From DASZHJ01 sp963735465 (GTDB lineage Bacteria; Pseudomonadota; Alphaproteobacteria; ATCC43930; CGMCC-115725), in contig CAVTLA010000001.1 in NCBI GenBank assembly GCA_963735465.1, positions 1,860,001 through 1,924,000 of the forward strand: a stretch of 64,000 nucleotides of DNA. The letters run 5' to 3'. The position numbers and the translations under genes are program-made. Positions 45,937 to 55,337 of the stretch are shown piece after piece (the first letter of the stretch is position 1; every line of letters begins with the position of its first letter). Below the pieces are notes generated by a model. That model was not told where the DNA came from. It saw only the letters and a list, made by a program, of their open reading frames with translations, and searched no databases.

Positions 45937-47103
45937 ATGGATTTTTCGCTCACGGCGGAGCAGGCACAGTTTCAGGAGAGCGTCCGTCGCTTCGCGGCGC
46001 GCGAGCTGGCGCCGAATGCGCTCAAGCGCGCCCATGCCGAGGGCTACCCCTGGGACGTCGCCGCGAAGATGGCGGCGCAGGGCCTCCTCGGCATCGCGCT
46101 CCCCGAGGCGGACGGCGGCCAGGGCGGCAGCCTCATGGACGCGGTCATCGCCATCGAGGAGGTGGCGCTCGCCTGCCCGCGCAGCGCCGACGTGATCCAG
46201 GCCGGTAATTTCGGCGCCATCCGCACCTTCGCCGAATACGCCAACGCGGAGCAGAAGTCGCGCTTCCTCCCGGCGCTGCTGGCGGGGAAGGCGGTCATCG
46301 CGCTGGGCATGAGCGAGCCCGAGGCGGGCTCCGCCGTCACCGACCTCAAGACCGCGGCGACGCCTGAAGGCGACGGCTGGCGCATCGATGGCACCAAGGT
46401 CTTCACCAGCAACAGTCCGGAGGCCAGTGTCTTTCTCGTCTACGTGCGCTTCGGTCCCGGCGTCGACGGCATCGGCTCAGTGCTGGTGGAGCGGGACACG
46501 CCGGGCTTCACGCTGGGCAAGCCCGCGCGCTTCGTCAGCGGCGACCATTGGCAACAGCTCTATTTCGAGAACTGCCGCGTGGGCCCCGAGAATCTTCTCC
46601 TCGGACCCGGCGGCTTCAAGAAGCAGATCCAGGGCTTCAACGTGGAGCGCATCGGCAACGCGGCGCGGGCCCTGGCGGTGGGCCGCCTCGCCTTCACTGT
46701 CGCCCGCGACCACGCCCGCGAGCGCATCCAGTTCGGCCGCCCGCTCTGCGAGTTCCAGGGCATCCAGTGGAAATTCGCCGAGATGGCCCTGGAGCTGGAG
46801 GCGGCGCAGCTTCTGCTCTATCGCGCGGCCGTCAATGCGGACCGCGGCCTGCCCTCCGCCTACGAGACGTCGCTGGCGAAAGCCTATTGCAACCAGGCGG
46901 GCTTCCGCGCCGCCAATGAGGCGGTGCAGATCCTGGGCGGACTTGGATTCACCGACGAGAGCATCGTCGAATACTGCCTGCGCCGCACCCGCGGCTGGAT
47001 GATCGCCGGCGGCTCGATCGAGATCCTGAAGAACCGCATCGCCGAGTTCGTGTTCGATCGGCCATTCCCGCAGAAGCCGCGCCGTGCCGCCGCGGCCGAC
47101 TGA
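45937..47103 (+). CDS. Acyl-CoA dehydrogenase
   Basis: 388 residues, FAD enzyme of beta-oxidation-like reactions. Start ATG 45937, MDFSLTAEQAQFQESVRRFA. Motifs: LGMSEPEAGS (FAD), RIDGTKVFTSNSPEASVFLVYVRF and C-terminal EILKNRIAEF with GGLGFTDES. The catalytic glutamate expected near QILGGLGFT is not unambiguous. Substrate unknown. It overlaps the following synthetase gene by 20 bases, suggesting a joined pathway with acyl-CoA formation or cleavage. Confidence 0.87.
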   Translation: MDFSLTAEQAQFQESVRRFAARELAPNALKRAHAEGYPWDVAAKMAAQGLLGIALPEADGGQGGSLMDAVIAIEEVALACPRSADVIQAGNFGAIRTFAEYANAEQKSRFLPALLAGKAVIALGMSEPEAGSAVTDLKTAATPEGDGWRIDGTKVFTSNSPEASVFLVYVRFGPGVDGIGSVLVERDTPGFTLGKPARFVSGDHWQQLYFENCRVGPENLLLGPGGFKKQIQGFNVERIGNAARALAVGRLAFTVARDHARERIQFGRPLCEFQGIQWKFAEMALELEAAQLLLYRAAVNADRGLPSAYETSLAKAYCNQAGFRAANEAVQILGGLGFTDESIVEYCLRRTRGWMIAGGSIEILKNRIAEFVFDRPFPQKPRRAAAAD

Positions 47104-49195
47104 CGTCAGCCGCCTCGCAGGCGCGCTGTTCCAACCCAAGTCCGTGGCGCTGATCGGCATCTCCGACGATGCCGGCAAGACCGCAGGGCGGCCGCTGCGT
47201 TTCCTCCGTAAGCACGGCTTCGCCAACGATATCTATCCTGTCAATTCCCGGCGCCAGACCGTGCAGGGCGAGCGCGCCTACGCCAGCCTCGCCGAGGTGC
47301 CCGGCGAAATCGACCACGCCTATATCCTCGTCAACACGCCGGCGGTGGAGGAAGCGGTCACCGCTTGCGCCGCGCGCGGCGTCAAGGTCGCGACCATACT
47401 TGCTGCAGGCTTCGCTGAGGCGGGCGCAGAAGGTCGGGCCCGCCAGCAGCGCCTGGTGGAGATCGCCGGCGAGGCCGGCCTCCGCCTCGTCGGGCCCAAC
47501 AGCCTCGGCGTCGTCAACACCCGCACAGGTTTGACGCTGACCGCCAACGCGTCCTTCGCCGCCGACGAACTGCCCAGGGGACGGCTCACCGTGATCTCCC
47601 AGAGCGGCAGCCTGCTCGGCACCTTCATCTCCCGCGGCGGCGCGCGGGGCATCGGCTTCGCGAAGATGATCTCGGTCGGCAACGAGGCCGACCTCTCCGT
47701 CGGCGAGATTGGTGCGGCGCTGGTGGCGGACACCGACACCGACGCTTTCCTGCTGTTCCTGGAGACGGTGCGGCGGCCGGAGGAGGTCGCGCGCTTCGCG
47801 GCCCAGGCGCGGCACGCGGGGAAGCCGGTCATCGCCTACAAGCTCGGCCGCTCCGAGGCGGGCCAGGAGCTGGCACTCTCCCACACCGGCGCGATGATCG
47901 GCTCCGACGCCGCCGCCGAGGCCTTCCTCCGGCATCACGGCATCCTCCGCGTCGATCACCTGGAGACGCTGCTGGAGGTGGCCCCGCTGCTGATCGGGCG
48001 CGCGCCGCCTTCGAGCCCGACCCGAAGCGTCGGCGTCGTCGCCACGACCGGCGGCGGCGCCGCCATGGTCGTGGACCGCCTCGGCGTGCTCGGCGTCGAC
48101 GTGGCGGCGCCCAGCGAGGCGACCGCGCAACGGCTCAAGGCCGCCGGCATCGCCGCCGAGCCTGGCCGCATCCTCGACCTCACGCTGGCGGGTGCGCGCT
48201 ACGACATCATGCGCGCCGCCCTCGACACGCTGCTGGCAGCGCCGGAATTCGCCCTGGTGGTGGCGGTGGTGGGATCCTCCGCCCAGTTCAATCCCGAGCT
48301 CGCGGTGAAGCCGATCATCGACTGCGCCGGTCACGCCAAGCCCATCGCGGTGTTCCTGACGCCCCACGCGGACCAGACCCTGGAACTACTGGCGCAGCAC
48401 CGCGTCGCGGCCTTCCGCACGCCCGAAGCCTGCGCCGACGGCATCGCCGCCTATCTCGCGTGGACGCCGCCGGCCGCAACCACCGCCGTCGACGAGCGCG
48501 CGCTCGCCGCGGCGCGCACGGTGCTGGAGGCGACACCCGGCGAGGTGCTGGACGAGCAGCGCTCCTCGGCGCTCTTCGCCGCACTCGGCGTGCCGGTGGC
48601 GGCGAGCGTCACGCTCGGCCTCGACGGCGCGCTCGACGCTCCCCTGCCCTTTCCGTTTCCGGTGGCGGCGAAAGTGCTCTCGGCGGATATCCCGCACAAG
48701 ACCGATGCCGGCGGCGTGGCGCTCGGCATCGCCTCGCCGGACGAACTCGCCACGCGTGTCGCCGTCCTCGTCGCCGCCGTGCGCGAGCGGCGACCCGACG
48801 CGCACCTCGACGGCATTCTCGTGCAGCCGATGACCGACGGCGTCGCCGAAGTGCTTGTGGGTTATCGCCTCGATCCCCAGGTGGGACCGGTGGTGACGGT
48901 CGGCATGGGCGGCACGCTGGCGGAGATCTATCGCGATTTCGCGCTGCGTCTGGCGCCGGTCTCGGCAGCGGAGGCCGCCGAGATGATCGCGGAGGTGCGC
49001 GGCCTCGCCGTGCTCAGGGGATTTCGCGGCAAGCCGGCCGGCGATGTCGCGGCGCTGGCCGACGCGATCGCCCGCGTCTCGGCGCTGGCGCATCTGCCCG
49101 CCGTCGTCGAAGCCGAGATCAATCCCCTCATCGTCAAGCCCGCGGGCGATGGCGTCATCGCCGTCGACGGGCTGGTACGACGCTCTAGAGGCTGA
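47084..49195 (+). CDS. Acyl-CoA synthetase (NDP-forming), fused alpha-beta
   Basis: 703 residues from a GTG overlapping the dehydrogenase by 20 bases. CoA-binding domain (FQPKSVALIGISDDAGKTAGRP), succinyl-CoA ligase-like domains with the phosphohistidine in LALSHTGAMIGSD, and a C-terminal ATP-grasp domain (PVAAKVLSADIPHKTDAGGVALG, ILVQPMTDGVAEVLVGYR). This single-chain arrangement (domain order 1-2-5-3-4) is that of archaeal ACD enzymes and Pat-like proteins without the acetyltransferase. Interconverts acyl-CoA, ADP and Pi with acid and ATP. Confidence 0.85.
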   Translation: MPPRPTDVSRLAGALFQPKSVALIGISDDAGKTAGRPLRFLRKHGFANDIYPVNSRRQTVQGERAYASLAEVPGEIDHAYILVNTPAVEEAVTACAARGVKVATILAAGFAEAGAEGRARQQRLVEIAGEAGLRLVGPNSLGVVNTRTGLTLTANASFAADELPRGRLTVISQSGSLLGTFISRGGARGIGFAKMISVGNEADLSVGEIGAALVADTDTDAFLLFLETVRRPEEVARFAAQARHAGKPVIAYKLGRSEAGQELALSHTGAMIGSDAAAEAFLRHHGILRVDHLETLLEVAPLLIGRAPPSSPTRSVGVVATTGGGAAMVVDRLGVLGVDVAAPSEATAQRLKAAGIAAEPGRILDLTLAGARYDIMRAALDTLLAAPEFALVVAVVGSSAQFNPELAVKPIIDCAGHAKPIAVFLTPHADQTLELLAQHRVAAFRTPEACADGIAAYLAWTPPAATTAVDERALAAARTVLEATPGEVLDEQRSSALFAALGVPVAASVTLGLDGALDAPLPFPFPVAAKVLSADIPHKTDAGGVALGIASPDELATRVAVLVAAVRERRPDAHLDGILVQPMTDGVAEVLVGYRLDPQVGPVVTVGMGGTLAEIYRDFALRLAPVSAAEAAEMIAEVRGLAVLRGFRGKPAGDVAALADAIARVSALAHLPAVVEAEINPLIVKPAGDGVIAVDGLVRRSRG

Positions 49196-50180
49196 TCAAT
49201 CCTCCTGCCACCGGCGGCTTCCCCGCCATGGTGGCGGCGATGTCCGTGCGGACGATCTTGGAGCGCCGATAGTATTGGTGCGTCGCATCCGGCGGATTGA
49301 CGGGATCGAAATCCCCGACCTCGGTGGTGTCGACGATGCGGAACTTGGCGAGGGGATATCGGGCGGTATCCCGCTTGTCGCTGGGACCGTCGAAGCCCAG
49401 CCGCGCGTTGAGGTTGATCGTGGTGCTCAGGTACATCGCCACGTCCTTGCGGCTGTAGTAGCAGGAGATCCGGCTGGTGAGCTTCGGCAGGTTGCTGAGC
49501 CGCCCGCCGGCCGGGCGCTCGAAGCTGTCGTCGACCTCGTCGGCGCCGGGCAGGAAGACCTCGTCAAACATGAGGTCGTCGGAGCCGCGGTTGTCGAACC
49601 AGTACTGCACCCCCGCCTGCAGGCAGTAGTTCCCCATGCTGTGCGCCAGCAGGAAGATCTTGCCGCTCGGATTGCCTTTCCGATAGTCGGCGCGGAGCTG
49701 ATCGATCTCGTTCAGGAAGAAGCCCAGGTGATAGCCGGACTTGCCCGCCTGGGCCTGGTCGCCGCGGTAGGCGTCGGGCGAGGTGAAGGACGGCGCGGCG
49801 AAGAGCTTGCCGGCCGACGGCCAGGTGAAGGCGATGACCGTGGTGTCGCCGGCGGACTGGCCGCCCTCGGCGAACCACTCACGGTTATAGGCGGCGCGCT
49901 TGATCGCGTCCTCGAAGGAATTGTCGAAGCCGTGGATGAAGACCAGGAGGTTCTTCTTGGCGCCGATGATGGCCTTGGTGGCGGCATCGGAGAAGCCGCC
50001 GGGAGATTTGTCGGTGACCGAGGCGATGGTGCCGCTGCTCTCCTGCTCCAGCGCGATTCCGGTGACGTCGGCGACGGCATAGGTGATGGCGTCGGGCTGG
50101 TTGGCGACGATGTCGGCGCCGAAGCCGCCGGTCGCGGTACTGTCGGCCTTGCGATTGGTGGCGAAATAGACGGATGTCAT
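49185..50180 (-). CDS. Alpha/beta hydrolase of DUF900 type
   Basis: 331 residues, no signal peptide. VYFATNRKAD at the start and LVFIHGFDNSFEDAIKRAA, AFTWPSAG and LLAHSMGNYCLQAGVQ (nucleophile Ser) are the DUF900 hydrolase blocks. Catalytic acid probably in LPGADEVDD; His near the C-terminus. Substrate unknown. It converges with the synthetase gene (11-base overlap). Confidence 0.8.
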   Translation of the reverse strand: MTSVYFATNRKADSTATGGFGADIVANQPDAITYAVADVTGIALEQESSGTIASVTDKSPGGFSDAATKAIIGAKKNLLVFIHGFDNSFEDAIKRAAYNREWFAEGGQSAGDTTVIAFTWPSAGKLFAAPSFTSPDAYRGDQAQAGKSGYHLGFFLNEIDQLRADYRKGNPSGKIFLLAHSMGNYCLQAGVQYWFDNRGSDDLMFDEVFLPGADEVDDSFERPAGGRLSNLPKLTSRISCYYSRKDVAMYLSTTINLNARLGFDGPSDKRDTARYPLAKFRIVDTTEVGDFDPVNPPDATHQYYRRSKIVRTDIAATMAGKPPVAGGLISL

Positions 50181-50290
50181 GGCTCCGGCCTCCCCTCCCG
50201 TGTTGCGCGACGTGGATCGCGGCAGGCCCAGCATCGCAGGGCCCCACCGCGCACGATGTGGCGGAGCTCACACTCGCGGGGGCTGCCGCA

Positions 50291-51229
50291 TCAGTCCAGG
50301 CCGAGCTTCCGGCACAGGAGCACCAGCCCCTCGTACATCACCTGGGCCGCCAGCGAGGCGGTCATGCCCTGGACGTCGTGAGGCGGGCTCACGGTGTTGA
50401 CGTCGACGGCGACGATGTCGAGACCGGTGAGGCCGCGCAGGAACTCGAGCCCTTCCCGCGCCAGCAGCCCGCCCCAGCTCGGGGTCGCCACGCCCGGTGC
50501 CACCGAGGGATCGAAGACGTCCATGTCGACGCAGAGATAGACCGGCCGTCCGGCCAGGCGCTCGTGCAGCTCCGCCAGCACGTCGTCGATGCCGCGCTTC
50601 ATCAGCTCGCGCATGGTGATGACGTTGTAGCCCAGCGATCGCGTGAAGTCGTAGACGCCCGAGGCGTAGGTCGTGCCGCGCACGCCGATGTGATAGGAGA
50701 GCGACGCCGCTACCAGCTGCTCCTGCGCCGCGTGGGTGAACTGGGTCGAGGTGTTGTACTTGTCGTCGGGCGCATAGGGATAGCTGTCGGTGTGGGCGTC
50801 AATGTGCACGGCCACCATGCCGCGGTGCCGGCGCGCCGCCGCGCGCACCAGAGGCAGCGAGACACTGCCGTCGCCGCCCATGGTGACGGCCACCGCACCC
50901 GCCTCGTGGATGCGCCGCGCTGCCGCCTCGATGCGATCGAAGGCGTCGACGACGCGGCTCGGCACCACCTTGACGTCGCCGCAATCCACCACGCCCAGGC
51001 GCTGCAGCGGATTGAAATCGGCAAGCTCGGAGTTGTAGGGGCGCAGCTGCTGCGACTGCAGGCGGATCGCCTGGGGCCCCAGGCGCGAGCCGATGCGGAG
51101 CGGGTTTACGCCGCAGTCGAAGGGCACGCCGAGGATCGCAGCCTTGGCGCCGGAGAGGTCCTGGCCGTAAGGCGCGCCCATGAAGGTCAGGGGTTTGCCG
51201 TAGAGCTCCGCATCCGAGAATTCCGCCAC
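50291..51229 (-). CDS. Agmatinase-family ureohydrolase with a variant metal motif
   Basis: 312 residues. Ureohydrolase fold with DAHTDS at residues 144-149 and DMDVFDPS near 228-235. The usual motif GGDHS is GGDGS (residues 118-122), replacing the histidine that binds one manganese. Remaining ligands (Asp144, His146, Asp148, Asp228, Asp230) look intact. Relatives are annotated as agmatinase or guanidinobutyrase; the altered motif makes substrate and activity uncertain. The C-terminal VDVNTVSPPHDVQGMTASLAA is typical of the family. Confidence 0.8.
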   Translation of the reverse strand: MAEFSDAELYGKPLTFMGAPYGQDLSGAKAAILGVPFDCGVNPLRIGSRLGPQAIRLQSQQLRPYNSELADFNPLQRLGVVDCGDVKVVPSRVVDAFDRIEAAARRIHEAGAVAVTMGGDGSVSLPLVRAAARRHRGMVAVHIDAHTDSYPYAPDDKYNTSTQFTHAAQEQLVAASLSYHIGVRGTTYASGVYDFTRSLGYNVITMRELMKRGIDDVLAELHERLAGRPVYLCVDMDVFDPSVAPGVATPSWGGLLAREGLEFLRGLTGLDIVAVDVNTVSPPHDVQGMTASLAAQVMYEGLVLLCRKLGLD

Positions 51230-51333
51230 CGCCCCGCTCCCCCGCTGTCGAAGTCCGAGGAGAGGTTATCCGACATCCGCTTCGCAGCGTCCACCGAGGC
51301 AAGACCGGAGACGAAGCGAGCGGCAATCAAGGC

Positions 51334-51370
51334 GGCCGCACGACCTCTCGCGAGGAAAGATCGTGCGGCC
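51334..51370 (-). terminator. Strong hairpin after the His/Pro-rich protein gene
   Basis: Perfect 10-base stem GGCCGCACGA / TCGTGCGGCC with a further small palindrome CCTCTCGCGAGG in the loop, eight bases past the stop at 51379. Little uridine follows. Probably terminates the small-protein transcript before the ureohydrolase gene. Confidence 0.55.
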
Positions 51371-51378
51371 GGAGATCG

Positions 51379-51669
51379 TCAGCGAATGTGCAGGGGAATG
51401 ATCAGGTTGATGCCGGGAGGCGGCGGTGGCGGCGCGTAGACGACCGGCGGCGGGGCATAGGCGTAGCCCGGGCCCACGTAGACGGGATGGCGGTCGTGCC
51501 AGCGATGTTCACGATATTCCCGCTCGTGCCGCGCGCGGTCATCGCGCCAATCCGCGTAAGCCGGCACCACCGTCGCGGCCGCCACGGCACCGAGGCCGAG
51601 CGCCAGCACCAGGGTCCGCGCCGAACGGCTCACGGCAAAGTTCCGAAGCATCTTCATCGGGGTACTCAT
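51379..51669 (-). CDS. Small secreted His/Tyr/Pro-rich protein
   Basis: 96 residues from the ATG at 51669, with a Sec signal peptide (TLVLALGLGAVAAATVVPAYA). The mature part is acidic/basic mixed (WRDDRARHEREYREHRWHDRHP) followed by VYVGPGYAYAPPPVVYAPPPPPP. This type of low-complexity envelope protein is common in Alphaproteobacteria; a metal-binding role of the histidines is only a guess. Confidence 0.75.
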   Translation of the reverse strand: MSTPMKMLRNFAVSRSARTLVLALGLGAVAAATVVPAYADWRDDRARHEREYREHRWHDRHPVYVGPGYAYAPPPVVYAPPPPPPGINLIIPLHIR

Positions 51670-51875
51670 GTGCGCCTCCTTTCCGGGGCGTAGTCGCAAG
51701 GTCGAGATCTGCCTCGCATGAGATAATAAGCAAGCTCGGCATTTTTAGTGCCCGCTCCGCCCGTGACAAAGAAAAGGTGGCCCACCAAGGGTTTACGGCA
51801 AAATCAAGGCGGCGCCGTCAGCCCTTGGCGAACCTCGCCAATTCTCTGTCCCGCACTCGGCGGGGCAAGCTCTGC

Positions 51876-52421
51876 CTAGGGCTTGGCAGGCGCCGAGGCC
51901 GGCATCTTGTGGGGGCCGCGGTGCCCTCTACCCTGGGCGAAGCTGCCGAACACGACGTCGGCGTTCTTCTGCTGGTCCGGCGACATGGCGTTGTAGAGGT
52001 TCTCGAATGCGGGCTCGAGCTTGGCCATGCCGTCCGCGTGGGCCTGGGTGACCGCCAGGTACGAGCGCATGTCATCGACTGCGGACGCCGTCTTCGCGGC
52101 GGCGGCGCGCTGATCGAGGGCAGTGGTCATCGCCTTGGCATTGTCGCGCATCACCTGGGCGAAGGCGTCCCACTGGCTCGCCTGGGCGTCGGTGATCTTG
52201 AGGCGCGAGTGCAGATCAGTGATGCGCGCCTCGACGCGATCCACCGGCGTCTTCTTGGCGTGCGTGGTGGTGGAGGTCTTCTGGGTGGCGGGTGCAGTGG
52301 CGGCCTGGGCAAGCTGCGGCGAGGCCGACGAGCCTGCCTGGGCGGCGGGCGCAAGGAAGCCGGCAGCCAGCAGCGCAACGACGGCGACGGCGCCAGCCGT
52401 CGGTTTGGCGAAGGAAGTCAT
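51876..52421 (-). CDS. Spy/CpxP-like LTXXQ periplasmic protein
   Basis: 181 residues from the ATG at 52421. Signal peptide (VAVVALLAAGFLAPAAQAG), then a helical domain with VEARITDLHSRLKITDAQASQWDAFAQVM and NLYNAMSPDQQKNADVVFGSF, the paired LTxxQ-like motifs of the Spy/CpxP family, envelope-stress chaperones. Charged Pro/His tail. Promoter is probably in the upstream 254-base gap, which is locally AT-rich. Confidence 0.8.
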   Translation of the reverse strand: MTSFAKPTAGAVAVVALLAAGFLAPAAQAGSSASPQLAQAATAPATQKTSTTTHAKKTPVDRVEARITDLHSRLKITDAQASQWDAFAQVMRDNAKAMTTALDQRAAAAKTASAVDDMRSYLAVTQAHADGMAKLEPAFENLYNAMSPDQQKNADVVFGSFAQGRGHRGPHKMPASAPAKP

Positions 52422-52675
52422 GTGAGGAGCCTCATTATTAATTGGGTTGGGCATTCGGGAGGTGCGCTCGACGGACAGTCGAAGCCGCGGTGCCCGTCTC
52501 GTCGGATATAACGCGCGAGGTTGCCACTACTATCCCTGCGCACAGCCATGTTCTGCCGCCCCTTCGTGGCAATTTTGTGATCTACGGTCGAATATCGTCA
52601 GGGGATATGATTACAAAACTTACATAAAAGCGTGTCCGATGGTGCATCAAACCCCGGCGCCGGCGGAACGTTCCC

Positions 52676-53599
52676 TCACCTCTGCTCCAGATACCAGGCC
52701 GCGATCTCGCCGGCTGTGGCCTGCCAGACATCGCGGTGTCCGGCGATGCGGCGCAACGCCTGGTCGAGATAGCCGATGCGGTGCGCCATGCCGATGAGCC
52801 AGGGATGCAGGCTGAGGCCGAACAGGCGACCGGATTGCGCTCCCTCCTCGTGCAGCGCCTCGAAGGCCTCGCCGAGTACCTTCGCATAGGTCTGCATACC
52901 GACGCGGCGGAGCCACAGCAGCTGCACGTCGTCCCACTCCGCGTGGTTCGGAATCGAGACGAATGGCTTGCCCAGGGTCATCCGGTAGGGCTGGTCGTCG
53001 TTCGGCCAGTCCATGACGTAGTCGAGCCCGGCCTCGGCCAAGAGCTGTGGCGTGCGCGCGGATTCGCCGTAGTCCTGGCCGAGCCAGCCGGTGGGCCGCC
53101 TGCCCGTCGCGCGCTCCACCGCCTCGACCGAGGCGGCGATCAGCGCGCGCTCCTCCGCCTCGCTCATGCGGCTCGTGATCATGCGGGTGGCATGGCTGCC
53201 GTGGGCGGCGAACTCGTAGCCCCGGCGCGTGAATTCCGCCACCAGGTAGGGATAGCGCTCGATCGCCGAGGAATTCGCGGCCACCGTCACCTTGAGCCCG
53301 TAGCGGTCGAGGAGCTCCAGCACACGGAAGATGCCGACGCGGTTGCCGTAGTCGCGCTGGGTCCAGCTCCGATAGTCTGGAAAGTAGCTGCCGAACTCGC
53401 CGACAAAGCGGGGATCGCGCAACGCGCCCTCGGGCGCATCGAGCTCCCAGTATTCCAGATGCAGCAGGACCCAGAACGCCACGCGCGCACCCTGCGGCCA
53501 TGTCAGCGCCGGCCGCGCCGGCATCGGCGAATAGGGGTAGAGGGAATGGTCCATGCCGGGAGCGTGGCGCTCACCGACCGGCGGGGTCTTGGCGCTCAT
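52676..53599 (-). CDS. Polysaccharide deacetylase / PuuE-allantoinase-like, copy 1
   Basis: 307 residues, NodB-fold protein without signal peptide. DYGNRVGIFRVLELLDRYGLKVTV, FAAHGSHATRMITSRMSEAEERALI and GWLGQDYGESARTPQLLAEAGLDYVMDWPNDDQPY are the PuuE-type blocks (allantoinase or deacetylase). Histidines of the metal site lie in HGSHA and LSLHPWLIG. It forms a tandem pair with the next gene upstream, whose stop abuts its start, roughly 40 percent similar by inspection. Confidence 0.83.
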   Translation of the reverse strand: MSAKTPPVGERHAPGMDHSLYPYSPMPARPALTWPQGARVAFWVLLHLEYWELDAPEGALRDPRFVGEFGSYFPDYRSWTQRDYGNRVGIFRVLELLDRYGLKVTVAANSSAIERYPYLVAEFTRRGYEFAAHGSHATRMITSRMSEAEERALIAASVEAVERATGRRPTGWLGQDYGESARTPQLLAEAGLDYVMDWPNDDQPYRMTLGKPFVSIPNHAEWDDVQLLWLRRVGMQTYAKVLGEAFEALHEEGAQSGRLFGLSLHPWLIGMAHRIGYLDQALRRIAGHRDVWQATAGEIAAWYLEQR

Positions 53600-53600
53600 C

Positions 53601-54500
53601 TCAGGCCTCCTCCCCCAGATGGTCTTGAAAGGGCGCGAGAGCGTTGGCGATGTACCAGTCGGCGATCTCCTCGCCGGTCGTCTTCCAGACGCCGTCGTGG
53701 GAGAGAATGTACTTGAGCGCGCGGTCGAGATGCTTCGCCCGGTGCGGCGCCGTCATCATGTAGGGGTGGAGCGCGATGCACATGACGCGGCCTTGCGTGG
53801 CGCCCTCGCGCCAGACGGTGTCGAAATGATCCATCACCATCTGCGCGAAATCCTCCGCCTCCACGGGCTGGCGATAGATCATGGCGTCATTGAGATCCAT
53901 GGAATACGGCACCGAGATCAGGCTGCCCTTGCGCACCCGGATCGGCGTCGGCTGATCGTCGTGATAGAGATCGCAGATGTAGCGCATGCCTGCCTCGGCC
54001 ACGAGGTCGGGTGTGTTGATCGTGTGGGAGATCGCCGGCGAGAACCAGCCCGCGAGCTTGCGGCCGGTCACGCGCTCATAGATCGCCTGCGCCTCGGCGA
54101 TCTGCGCCCGCTCCTCCTCCTCGGTCAGATCCCAGTGATAGCGGGTGTTGTAGACGCCGTGGCTCAAGATCGCCCAGCGCCGCTGCTCGATCGCCTCCCG
54201 AATCTCCGGATAGTGCTCATAGACCGAGAGACTCAGGGACACGGTGCAGCGGATATCGTGGCGGTCCATGATCTCGAACATCCGCCAGATGCCGACGCGA
54301 TTGCCGTAGTCCCGGGTCCCGTAGCCGAGCACGTCGGGATAGGGCGAGCGCGGCCAGGGATTGCGGGTGCGCACGAAGGCCGGGAGATACTCGTAGTGCT
54401 CGATGTTCGGCACCACCCAGAGCGCGACCCGCGCCCCATCGGGCCAGGCGATCCGCGGCCGCGTCGCGATCGGCGAGTAGCTGTAGCGATCCGGTTCCAT
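53601..54500 (-). CDS. Polysaccharide deacetylase / PuuE-allantoinase-like, copy 2
   Basis: 299 residues from the ATG at 54500 (GGGAGG upstream). Same layout as copy 1: RYSYSPIATRPRIAWPDGARVALW, RDYGNRVGIWRMFEIMDRHDIRCTVSL, SHGVYNTRYHWDLTEEEERAQI, GWFSPAISHTINTPDLVAEAGMRYICDLYHDDQP. In the second block copy 1 has HGSHATRM and copy 2 HGVYNTRY, so their metal sites differ by one histidine. Probable gene duplication with divided specificity; substrates could be allantoin-like ureides or N-acyl compounds. Confidence 0.83.
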   Translation of the reverse strand: MEPDRYSYSPIATRPRIAWPDGARVALWVVPNIEHYEYLPAFVRTRNPWPRSPYPDVLGYGTRDYGNRVGIWRMFEIMDRHDIRCTVSLSLSVYEHYPEIREAIEQRRWAILSHGVYNTRYHWDLTEEEERAQIAEAQAIYERVTGRKLAGWFSPAISHTINTPDLVAEAGMRYICDLYHDDQPTPIRVRKGSLISVPYSMDLNDAMIYRQPVEAEDFAQMVMDHFDTVWREGATQGRVMCIALHPYMMTAPHRAKHLDRALKYILSHDGVWKTTGEEIADWYIANALAPFQDHLGEEA

Positions 54501-54561
54501 CGATGCCTCCCGTTCCCACCGCGCCAGTTCACCGCGAGATGGTCCCAAGGACAAGGCCGGA

Positions 54562-55245
54562 TCACTTCACATAGACGACGCCGCGCCCTGGCGAGAACAC
54601 ATAGACGCGATTGTCCACCTCCCTGGCGTCGCCCTTGTGCCGGAGGATCCAGTGGACTTGCAGGGAATGGGCCGCCCCGGCATAGGTGAAATCGATCTTC
54701 TCGATGGCGATGGTGGTGACCATGTCGGTGATGCGCTTGTCGTTGCCCGTGCCGCGCCAGCAGCGGTAGTCGAACTGCCGCATCTCCCCCTGCTTCCACA
54801 GCCCAAGCGGATATTTCCCTTCCTGGTCGCAACTGCTGATGTCGTTGCGATTGTCGGCGACGCGGCCGATGGCGGTGCCGTCGCTGCGGACGGCGAATTT
54901 CTGCACCACGCCGCGGCGGGCGCGGTCGTAGACGGTCAGCCTGGCCCCGGTATCCGGATTCTGCCACTCGACCGGCCCGTGCCAGGTGCTGGGGTTCTTA
55001 TTGAGCGGAACCCCCTCGGTGAAATCGCCCGCCGGCATGGCGATCTCGCGCCGCCCATCCCAGGGCGCGCCGAGGATGAGCTCGAGGGGAATGTAGCGGG
55101 TCTGGGAAGCCGCATCGTAAGAGGCGGCCCACACCGCATCGTTGGCGGGAGCCTGGCCACGGGCGCCGCCGGCGGCGCAGACCAGGGCAAAGGCGAGAAG
55201 CGCGCCGGTTCCGCACAACCTCACTGCTTGCGAGCCCGGCATCAT
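54562..55245 (-). CDS. Secreted protein of unknown family
   Basis: 227 residues with a signal peptide (TGALLAFALVCAAGGARGQ). I recognise no domain. The mature part is rich in short beta strands with conserved-looking YIPLELILGAPWDGRREI, ISSCDQEGKYPLGLWKQGEM and RCWRGTGNDKRITDMVTTIAIEKIDF; two cysteines could form a disulfide. Directly upstream of the deacetylase pair in the same direction (61 bases). Confidence 0.65.
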   Translation of the reverse strand: MMPGSQAVRLCGTGALLAFALVCAAGGARGQAPANDAVWAASYDAASQTRYIPLELILGAPWDGRREIAMPAGDFTEGVPLNKNPSTWHGPVEWQNPDTGARLTVYDRARRGVVQKFAVRSDGTAIGRVADNRNDISSCDQEGKYPLGLWKQGEMRQFDYRCWRGTGNDKRITDMVTTIAIEKIDFTYAGAAHSLQVHWILRHKGDAREVDNRVYVFSPGRGVVYVK

Positions 55246-55337
55246 CTGGTTTCTCCTGGTGTGGCATCGCCGTCCTTCCTAAGTCGGATGGAGGCGTCGA
55301 CGAAGCCCGCCCCTAGCAACAGCCTCCGGAAATCTTC

